From NCBI GenBank assembly GCA_015231595.1, contig JADGBH010000054.1, forward strand, positions 1-32,273: a stretch of DNA of 32,273 nucleotides. Direction: 5' to 3'. The notes under the pieces are model-generated. The model did not search any database. It saw nothing but the letters and a program-made list of their open reading frames with translations, and was not told the DNA's origin. Position numbers and translations under genes: made by a program. This document shows, in pieces, positions 25,235 to 32,146 of the stretch. Each line of letters begins with the position of its first letter. The first letter of the stretch is position 1. This stretch comes from Desulfobacterales bacterium. GTDB lineage: Bacteria > Desulfobacterota > Desulfobacteria > Desulfobacterales > JADGBH01.

Positions 25235-26458
25235 TTGGACCAAGAAAATTTAATAGTAGGACTGGATATCGGGACTACAAAAATATGCGCAATTGTAGGT
25301 GAAATTGCAGAAAATGAAGTCAAAATTATTGGAGTCGGAACACATCCATCAATAGGGCTTCGAAAAGGTGTTGTTGTAAATATTGATGCCACCGTAGAAT
25401 CAATAAAAAAAGCAGTTGAAGAAGCTGAAGTAATGGCCGGATGTGAGATTTCATCAGTTTACGCAGGAATAGCTGGGGGACATATAACTGGATTTAATAG
25501 TCACGGAATTGTAGCGGTCAAAGGGCCTGAAATAACTGAAAATGACGTTGATCGCGTTATAGATGCTGCAAGAGCAGTGGCTATCCCCATGGATAGAGAA
25601 GTTATTCACGTTCTTCCCCAAGAATATATTGTTGACAACCAAAACGGAATACAAAATCCAATAAGTATGGCTGGCGTAAGGCTTGAAGCAAAAATACATA
25701 TTGTTACTGGAGCAGTAACTTCAGCTCATAACATAGTTAAATGCGCAAATAAAGCAGGCCTCGATGTTTGCGATATTGTTCTTGAATCTTTAGCGTCTGG
25801 AGAATCTGTATTAAGTCCTGAAGAAAAAGAAGTAGGTGTAGGTCTTATTGATATCGGTGGCGGGACAAGCGATCTTGCAATATTTGCGGGTAATAATATA
25901 AAACACACATTTGTTCTTGCAATCGGAGGCAACAATCTTACAAATGATATTTCTATTGGGCTCAATACACCCCATGCTGAAGCAGAAAATCTAAAAAAAC
26001 AATACGGCACTTGTTTAGCGAGTAGCATTGACAGTGAAGAAACTATTGAAATACCAGGAATGGGAGGACGTAATCCAAGGAAACTTCCGAGACAAATTTT
26101 AGGAGATATCTTAGAACCAAGGATGGAAGAATTATTCATTCTGATAAAAAGAGAAATAGAAAGAGCTTCCATGGAGAATTTCCTAAATTCAGGTATAGTA
26201 CTTACAGGAGGAACATCTCTACTTCAAGGATCTATGGAAATTGCAGAATCAGTATTTCGAGTCCCTGTTCGTATAGGAAGCCCTAAAGGCATAAAAGGAT
26301 TAACCGAAGTAGTTAATAATCCGATGTATGCCACTGGAGTTGGGCTTGTTTTGTATGGAGCTCAAAATCAAGTTATAAATAAATTCAGAATTAGAGATAG
26401 AAATATCTTTAATAGAATAATTACAAGAATGAAAAAATGGTTTATGGAAGTAATTTAA
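25235..26458 (+). CDS. ftsA: Cell division protein FtsA
   Basis: Actin-like ATPase that tethers FtsZ to the membrane and recruits later divisome proteins. The start is the TTG at 25235, 6 bp after a strong AGGAGG; an in-frame ATG at 25136 would add 33 residues of AT-rich, non-homologous sequence overlapping ftsQ. The resulting 407-aa protein opens with NLIVGLDIGTTKICAIVGE, the first phosphate loop, and has the second, LIDIGGGTSDLAIF, at about 204-217. GIVLTGGTSLL precedes the adenosine site. The C-terminal amphipathic helix for membrane attachment is RIITRMKKWFMEVI. It is followed 36 bp later by ftsZ, and two FtsZ proteins may share this single anchor. Confidence 0.96.
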   Translation: MDQENLIVGLDIGTTKICAIVGEIAENEVKIIGVGTHPSIGLRKGVVVNIDATVESIKKAVEEAEVMAGCEISSVYAGIAGGHITGFNSHGIVAVKGPEITENDVDRVIDAARAVAIPMDREVIHVLPQEYIVDNQNGIQNPISMAGVRLEAKIHIVTGAVTSAHNIVKCANKAGLDVCDIVLESLASGESVLSPEEKEVGVGLIDIGGGTSDLAIFAGNNIKHTFVLAIGGNNLTNDISIGLNTPHAEAENLKKQYGTCLASSIDSEETIEIPGMGGRNPRKLPRQILGDILEPRMEELFILIKREIERASMENFLNSGIVLTGGTSLLQGSMEIAESVFRVPVRIGSPKGIKGLTEVVNNPMYATGVGLVLYGAQNQVINKFRIRDRNIFNRIITRMKKWFMEVI

Positions 26459-26494
26459 ATTAATAATAAATAAATAATAAAGGAGGGGGTTTAA

Positions 26495-27679
26495 ATGAGT
26501 TTTTCCTACGTCGAAAATGAAACAAAAAGTCCTGCTAAAATTAAAGTTATCGGAGTTGGAGGCGGGGGTGGCAATGCTATAAATAATATGATAGAGTCCA
26601 ATCTTATAGGCGTTGATTTTATTGCTGCAAATACAGACGCCCAAGCTTTAGGAGCATCAAAAGCTCAATTTAAAATTCAACTTGGAGAAAAACTTACAAA
26701 AGGTCGAGGTGCTGGAGCTAATCCTCAAACTGGTAAAGACGCAGCACTCGAATCTGCGGATAACATTCGAGCTACCCTATCTGGAGCAGACATGGTTTTT
26801 ATTGCTGCTGGTTTCGGTGGTGGAACAGGGACAGGGGCTTCTCCAGTAATTGCAAAAATATGTAGAGAAATAGGAGCTTTAACCGTAGTAGTTGGAACAA
26901 AACCTTTCTCATTTGAAGCAAAAAAAAGAACAAAACAAGCAGATGATGGAATATATGAATTAAGAGAATCCGCCGATGCTGTCATAATTATACCAAATGA
27001 CAGATTAAAAGGATTAGCTTTACAAAAGGCTCGTCTAATTGATATGTTCCTTAAAGCTGATGAAATACTGCACCATTCAGTAAAAGGTATAACTGATTTG
27101 CTTATGATACCTGGACTTGTAAACCTTGATTTTGCAGATGTTAAAACTGCTATGTCAAAATCAGGTATGGCAATAATGGGAATAGGAATAGCTTCAGGAG
27201 AAAATAGAGCTATAGAAGCGTCTGAAAGGGCTATTTCACATCCTTTACTTGAAGATATATCCATTAATGGCGCAAAAGGCGTCTTGATGAACATTACGAG
27301 TACGAGCGGTATTACTATGGATGAAACAACAGAAGCATGTGAGAGAATCCATAAAGAAGTTGGAGATGATGCTGAAATAATATGGGGACATTCTTTTGAT
27401 GAAAGCATGGGAGAAGAAATTAGAGTTACAGTAGTAGCTACAGGTATTGTTCCTCCTTCAGGCATGAGACAAGCAAAACCAAAAGAAGTTGGATGTAGAG
27501 GCGTGGTAAGGGATCTCACCCCTGCTGATTATATGAAGCCATCTGCAACCATACATCATAATACACATAAAAAAGCTGTAGGAGAATCAATATCCTCTGG
27601 AAATAGAATGATGAGAGGCCAAACTATGGATAATGAAGATTTTGATATTCCAACATTTTTAAGAAAAAAAGCTGATTGA
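26495..27679 (+). CDS. ftsZ: Cell division protein FtsZ, copy 1
   Basis: Tubulin-like GTPase forming the cytokinetic ring. The 394-aa protein has the N-terminal VIGVGGGGGNAINNM loop, the GTP signature GGGTGTG at 108-114, and a complete T7 synergy loop with N210, D212 and D215 (GLVNLDFADV), so GTP hydrolysis across the interface should work. The C-terminal peptide DFDIPTFLRKKAD is the canonical FtsA-binding tail. Unusual residues shared with copy 2 are GRGAGA (usually GLGAGA), AGFGGG (usually AGMGGG) and VVVGTKPF. The ribosome site is very strong (AAAGGAGGGGG, 8 bp before ATG), which implies high expression and that this is the main FtsZ. Confidence 0.97.
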   Translation: MSFSYVENETKSPAKIKVIGVGGGGGNAINNMIESNLIGVDFIAANTDAQALGASKAQFKIQLGEKLTKGRGAGANPQTGKDAALESADNIRATLSGADMVFIAAGFGGGTGTGASPVIAKICREIGALTVVVGTKPFSFEAKKRTKQADDGIYELRESADAVIIIPNDRLKGLALQKARLIDMFLKADEILHHSVKGITDLLMIPGLVNLDFADVKTAMSKSGMAIMGIGIASGENRAIEASERAISHPLLEDISINGAKGVLMNITSTSGITMDETTEACERIHKEVGDDAEIIWGHSFDESMGEEIRVTVVATGIVPPSGMRQAKPKEVGCRGVVRDLTPADYMKPSATIHHNTHKKAVGESISSGNRMMRGQTMDNEDFDIPTFLRKKAD

Positions 27680-27728
27680 AATCAGTATATAATTTTTTAT
27701 TAATCTTTTTATTAATAAGGATGTGAAT

Positions 27729-28898
27729 ATGAATTTTTCTTTTTTAGAAAATCAAATAGAAAGTCCTGCCAAAATTAAAGTCATTGGTGTCGGTGGTGGG
27801 GGCGGAAATGCTATCAATAATATGATAAATTATAATCTCACTGGAGTTGATTTCATTTCTGCTAACACTGATTTACAAGCTTTACAGCAATCAAAGTCTC
27901 CAATTATTATCCAGCTTGGAGAAGAACTCACAAGAGGTCGAGGTGCTGGAGCTATGCCTCAAGTTGGAAGAGAAGCGGCTATAGAATCAAGCGATAAAAT
28001 TAAAGCAGTTCTTGAGGGAGCTGATATGGTTTTTATTGCAGCAGGTTTTGGTGGCGGAACCGGAACTGGTTCATCTCCAGTAATTGCCAAAATATGTAAA
28101 GATCTTGGAATTTTAACGATTGTTGTCGGAACTAAACCTTTTTCATTTGAAGGGAAAAAGAGAACAAAAAATGCCGAAGATGTTATATGTGAATTAAGAG
28201 ACATTGCAGATACTGTCATTGTTATTTCAAATGATAGATTAAGGGGAATAGCTGGAAGAAAAGAACCTATGATATCAACATTCCGTAAAGCAGATGACAT
28301 ACTTCACCATTCAGTCAAAGGAATTACTGACTTACTTATGGTGCCTGGTCTTGTTAATCTTGATTTTGCGGATGTGAGAACAATAATGTCAAAACCAGGT
28401 GTAGCAATAATTGGTATCGGAATAGCTGAAGGAGACAATAGAGCTAAAGAAGCTGCTGAAAGAGCTATATCACACCCATTACTTGAAGATGTATCTATAA
28501 TTGGCGCAAAGGGATTATTGCTAAATATTACAAGCACAAATGATATTACTATGGATGAAACATCTGAAGCATGCGAAAGAATTTATAATGAAGTTGGCGA
28601 TGATTCTGAAATAATATGGGGACATTCTTTTGATGAAAGGCTTAAAAACGAAATACGAGTTACAGTTATCGCTACAGGAATTAAACCTCCTTCATATATG
28701 ACAAGTCCGAAGCCAAAAGTAGCAGAAGGAAGCGGAAAATTAAGAGACCTTAGACCAGAAGATTATATGAATCCATCTCCGGTTGTTCGGACAATCCCTT
28801 ACAAAAAAGCTGTTGGTGAAACAATACAATCTGATAAGGTACATAAAGGGCAAAATAATAGTGATAATCTTGATATACCAACTTATTTGAGAAGATAA
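27729..28898 (+). CDS. ftsZ: Cell division protein FtsZ, copy 2 (tandem paralog)
   Basis: A second full-length FtsZ beginning 49 bp after the first. I chose ATG 27729, 7 bp after AAGGA; a GTG at 27723 is in frame but adds only two residues. The 389-aa protein aligns to copy 1 without gaps over the first 220 residues, with 161 identical by hand count. GGGTGTG (108-114) and the T7 residues N210, D212 and D215 are intact, and the tail SDNLDIPTYLRR keeps the FtsA-binding core. Differences cluster around 168-188 (ISNDRLRGIAGRKEPMISTF against IPNDRLKGLALQKARLIDMF), next to the T6-H7 region. Codon-level divergence is high, so the duplication is not recent. Its ribosome site is weaker than that of copy 1. 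Confidence 0.95.
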   Translation: MNFSFLENQIESPAKIKVIGVGGGGGNAINNMINYNLTGVDFISANTDLQALQQSKSPIIIQLGEELTRGRGAGAMPQVGREAAIESSDKIKAVLEGADMVFIAAGFGGGTGTGSSPVIAKICKDLGILTIVVGTKPFSFEGKKRTKNAEDVICELRDIADTVIVISNDRLRGIAGRKEPMISTFRKADDILHHSVKGITDLLMVPGLVNLDFADVRTIMSKPGVAIIGIGIAEGDNRAKEAAERAISHPLLEDVSIIGAKGLLLNITSTNDITMDETSEACERIYNEVGDDSEIIWGHSFDERLKNEIRVTVIATGIKPPSYMTSPKPKVAEGSGKLRDLRPEDYMNPSPVVRTIPYKKAVGETIQSDKVHKGQNNSDNLDIPTYLRR

Positions 28899-28924
28899 GA
28901 TATGGGTAATACTTTTTTAAGCTT

Positions 28925-30574
28925 ATGAAAATTAAGGAAACCTATGAAAAAGGTATAATAATAAAAGACAAAAAAACAAGAATAAAAATAGCCCTGATTT
29001 ATCCTAATGCCTACCAATTAGGTATGGCAAATTTGGGATTTCAGAGCGTCTATCGCATATTTAGCAATGTCGAAAATGTTGTATGCGAAAGAGCTTTTTT
29101 TGATATTGAAATTTTAAAAAAAGAAAAAAAAATTGTAACAAAAGAAACAGGTTACGCTCTTAAAGAATTTGATATAATTGCATTTTCGATTTCTTTTGAA
29201 AATGATTACATTAACGTTTTAAAAATACTAAAAAATGCAGGCATGCTTCTTGAGTCTAAATCAAGGCTCCTCCCCCCCCTTGTGATTGCAGGAGGCGCCG
29301 CCTGCATAATTAATCCAGAACCCATCGCTTCCTTTATTGATCTTTTTTTAATAGGAGAAGCAGAATCAAGCATTCCTCTATTCTTCAAATATTATGATGA
29401 AAATGAATCAAAAAACATTCTACTTAAAAATATTGCTGATAATGTCCCATCCGCTTATGTTCCGGCCTTCTATGAAGAATCAAGCGCTTTTTATGATACT
29501 GAAACAAGAGTAAAACGAGCATTTATAAATACCCCTGAACTTTCATCGACTGTTGTTTATACACCAAACACTATTTTTGAAAATACTTATCTAATTGAAA
29601 TAGGCAGAGGCTGTTTAAACGGCTGTAGATTCTGCAGTGCTGGTTATATATATAGACCTCCCAGATTTCAACCTCTGTCAAATATTAAAGAGCGTATAAC
29701 TGAAGCATGTCAATTTACTAATAGGTTCGGCCTTGTTGGTGCATCAGTTTCGGATTACCCATATATTTCTGAATTATGTGCTTTCGCTATTGATCAAGGT
29801 ATAAAGTTATCATTTAGCTCCTTTAGAGCAGATGGTATTAATAAGGAAATACTCGAAGTGCTTAAGCAAAGTGGAATCAAAACAGCTACTATCGCCCCTG
29901 ATGCCGGGTCAGAACGTATGAGAAAAATAATCAATAAAAAACTCAAGGAAGATGATATCCTTAATGCTGTTGAAAATATAATTACCTCTGATATTCCTAA
30001 CATAAAGCTGTATTTTATGATAGGCCTACCCTATGAAGATATTAGTGATATCTATGCATTGATCGATTTAGTAAAAAAAATTAAAGAAAATTTTCTTATT
30101 TCAAGCAGACCTAAAAAAAGAATAGGAAATATAACCGTCAGTATAAATCCATTCATTCCAAAGCCCTTTACTCCTTTTCAATGGATTGCAATGGATTCAC
30201 AATCCCAGCTTAAAATAAAAATAAATATCATCAGAAAAAACTTAAATAAAATACCAAATGTTACGCTTAATTTTGAGTCTCTTAAAATGGCAAATATTCA
30301 GGCATTATTATCACGAGGAGATAGAAACACAGGTAAAGCTATGCTTCTATCTATTGAAAAAGATATAAATATTTCTTCAGCATTAAAGCAAATGGAGATT
30401 AATCCTGAATTTTATGTTACAAGGAATCGAAATATAGATGAGACTCTCCCATGGGATTTCATTGACCATGGAATCAACAAATCTTTTCTTGCTGAAGAAT
30501 TAAAAGCAGCTAAAGACGGACGAGAAACCCACAAATGCATTATTAATTCTTGTAAAAGATGTGGAATATGCTAG
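28925..30574 (+). CDS. Radical SAM protein, TIGR03960-like, function unknown
   Basis: The 549-aa protein has an N-terminal region like B12-binding radical SAM proteins (about 18-150, IALIYPNAYQLGMANLGFQS), but no DxHxxG cobalamin motif is visible. The radical SAM core begins at GRGCLNGCRFC with C230, C234 and C237 (CX3CX2C) for the [4Fe-4S] cluster, followed by a TIM-barrel-like region (SFRADGI, APDAGSERMRK, YFMIGLPYE). It ends with LPWDFIDHGINKSFLAEEL and a terminal Cys motif C538-X4-C543-X2-C546-X2-C549, possibly an auxiliary cluster. In family members that I recall, this part is often fused to a second radical-SAM-linked domain (TIGR03936); that domain is absent here. A gene of this family after ftsZ is familiar in related bacteria. 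The reaction is not known to me. Confidence 0.8.
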   Translation: MKIKETYEKGIIIKDKKTRIKIALIYPNAYQLGMANLGFQSVYRIFSNVENVVCERAFFDIEILKKEKKIVTKETGYALKEFDIIAFSISFENDYINVLKILKNAGMLLESKSRLLPPLVIAGGAACIINPEPIASFIDLFLIGEAESSIPLFFKYYDENESKNILLKNIADNVPSAYVPAFYEESSAFYDTETRVKRAFINTPELSSTVVYTPNTIFENTYLIEIGRGCLNGCRFCSAGYIYRPPRFQPLSNIKERITEACQFTNRFGLVGASVSDYPYISELCAFAIDQGIKLSFSSFRADGINKEILEVLKQSGIKTATIAPDAGSERMRKIINKKLKEDDILNAVENIITSDIPNIKLYFMIGLPYEDISDIYALIDLVKKIKENFLISSRPKKRIGNITVSINPFIPKPFTPFQWIAMDSQSQLKIKINIIRKNLNKIPNVTLNFESLKMANIQALLSRGDRNTGKAMLLSIEKDINISSALKQMEINPEFYVTRNRNIDETLPWDFIDHGINKSFLAEELKAAKDGRETHKCIINSCKRCGIC

Positions 30575-30589
30575 TTTATAAAAAATAAC

Positions 30590-30669
30590 TGACACATCAT
30601 TCAGGTTACTAAGGCTAAACTTAAAGGCTAATTCAAATTTTAGCGTCTTAAAATAGAAATAATATGTCA
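30590..30669 (+). repeat. 80-bp inverted-terminal repeat, copy B
   Basis: Exactly 80 bp from TGACACATCATT to AATATGTCA, starting 16 bp after the radical SAM stop codon and followed by T5. It aligns without gaps to copy C (31959-32038) in the same orientation, with 66 of 80 positions identical by hand. It contains a tandem AAGGCTAA / AAGGCTAA pair 14 bp apart, shared with copy C. The paired ends followed by a T-run could also act as a transcription terminator for the upstream operon. Confidence 0.75.
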
Positions 30670-30709
30670 TTTTTAATTTCAATCTGAACTATCCAAATAT
30701 GTGAAACTT

Positions 30710-31957
30710 ATGAACATCGATTTGTATTCTATACTGAGCTATATTTGGAAAAGACTTCCAATTATATTAATGTTTATAAACAGCTTTATAATATACAGAG
30801 TAATAGTTATAAGCGGTTTAGGGGAAATATTTATCAAATGGCTGATGCAAAAAAGTGGAAATAAAATAGTAAATCTATTATTTTTTATAATTTTATCAAC
30901 AGCTCTTATGTCTTGTTTTATACCAAACGCTATAACTATTCTTATTTTATTGCCTATTCTAAAAGAGATTGATTCCAAAATAATATGCAATAAAAAAGAA
31001 AAAAATCGTTACACAACCTGTTTAACCCTTGCAGCGATTTATGGAGCTAACATAGGAGGCATGGGCTCTTTAACTGGAACTCCTTCAAACCTTTTACTCA
31101 TAGGTGTTATTGATTTTTATAAAATATCAGAAGGAAACAAAATTAATTTTTTTAATTGGCTAATTTGGGCAATGCCCCTTGTCTTATTTTTCATTATTAT
31201 TGCTTGGCTAATAATAATATTAATTGGCCTTCCAAAAAATTCCTTTAATGTGAAGATAAATATTTTTAATCAACGGCACTTCGAAATATCAGACGAAAAA
31301 AAAGCTGGCGGTTTTTTATGTATGTTATTTATATTTTTCTGGAGCATTGATAATATTTGCAGCAATTTGATAAAAATGTTCGCATCAATCGAGTCTTTTA
31401 TCTGTATTATTTATTTTTTAGTTTTTGGTTACCTTTCCTTTTTAAAGCCCTACGGCAAACAAAAAAAAATTGTTTTAAAACCAAATGAACTTCTTTCCGA
31501 ATTCCCCAAAAGAGGCATAATATTTTTAGGTATTTTCCTTATCTTTATCATTTTAGTTCAAACACTAAGCCTTAACAAAAAAATTATGAAACTTTTTATT
31601 TACGATTTTATTAATGAAACACCAAAATTTTTATTATTGCTATCAATTATTCTTGTGGTAATTTTTCTTACCGAAATATTTAGCAATATGGTAGTTGCTT
31701 CAACTTTTTTTACACTCGCATATCAAATATCAACAAGCTATAATATCCATCCTTTAATATTAATGATTAGTGTTTCCCTTGCTTCAACCTGTGCTTTTAT
31801 GACTCCAGTCGCAACTCCATGCAATGCGCTCGCTTTCGGTGAAATGAAGGGAACTTCTCTATTATGGATGATTTCCCTTGGTTTTTTATTAAACATAATT
31901 GGAGCCCTTATAATTAGCTTTTGGATTAATCTTATAATTCCTTTAATCTATTTATAA
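30710..31957 (+). CDS. SLC13/ArsB-type (ion transporter superfamily) anion permease
   Basis: Multi-pass inner-membrane transporter of the DASS/ArsB group, substrate unknown. The hallmark pair is present: GANIGGMGSLTGTPSNLLLIG in the first half and FMTPVATPCNALAFGEMKG in the second, the two re-entrant hairpin tips that bind sodium and a carboxylate or inorganic anion in SLC13 proteins. About ten or eleven hydrophobic segments are visible. At about 415 aa it is on the short side, with little sequence before the first conserved block. The ATG at 30710 and a GTG at 30701 are both possible; neither has a clear ribosome site. It is bracketed exactly by repeat copies B and C. Dicarboxylate, sulfate or arsenite substrates all remain possible. 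Confidence 0.75.
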   Translation: MNIDLYSILSYIWKRLPIILMFINSFIIYRVIVISGLGEIFIKWLMQKSGNKIVNLLFFIILSTALMSCFIPNAITILILLPILKEIDSKIICNKKEKNRYTTCLTLAAIYGANIGGMGSLTGTPSNLLLIGVIDFYKISEGNKINFFNWLIWAMPLVLFFIIIAWLIIILIGLPKNSFNVKINIFNQRHFEISDEKKAGGFLCMLFIFFWSIDNICSNLIKMFASIESFICIIYFLVFGYLSFLKPYGKQKKIVLKPNELLSEFPKRGIIFLGIFLIFIILVQTLSLNKKIMKLFIYDFINETPKFLLLLSIILVVIFLTEIFSNMVVASTFFTLAYQISTSYNIHPLILMISVSLASTCAFMTPVATPCNALAFGEMKGTSLLWMISLGFLLNIIGALIISFWINLIIPLIYL

Positions 31958-31958
31958 C

Positions 31959-32038
31959 TGACATACTATTCAGCTTATTAAGGCTAAAATTAAAGGCTAA
32001 TTTTGATTTTAACATCTAAAATTAGAAATGATATGTCA
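31959..32038 (+). repeat. 80-bp inverted-terminal repeat, copy C
   Basis: Starts two bases after the transporter stop codon and runs from TGACATACTATT to GATATGTCA, exactly 80 bp, followed by T6. The orientation is the same as copy B and opposite to copy A. The ends are imperfect inverted repeats (TGACATAcTATT against TGACATATCATT). An internal stem CTAATTTT / AAAATTAG is possible near the 3' half. The stretch after it up to 32146 has no convincing gene; a short ATG frame at 32130 (after AAGGCG) runs into the IS1-like end. Confidence 0.75.
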
Positions 32039-32146
32039 TTTTTTAATAATTATTTTTCAAACATTGTTTTAAAAAAAATAAAAGGAATCTTTTGAGAGAT
32101 AGAAGTTTGAGAACGGATTAAGGCGACATATGAATAATCTATATTG

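Noticed and set aside
26725..27519. 264-aa open frame on the minus strand inside ftsZ copy 1
   Set aside because: It mirrors the codon periodicity of ftsZ; the same kind of antisense frame appears under ftsZ copy 2. No ribosome site or recognisable domain.
27680..27716. TTATTAA...TTAATAA hairpin between the two ftsZ genes as a terminator
   Set aside because: Only seven A-T pairs; too weak to support a functional claim in this composition.
27729..28898. Second ftsZ as a decaying duplicate
   Set aside because: It is full length, all catalytic and tail motifs are intact, and differences from copy 1 are spread without frameshifts or stops.
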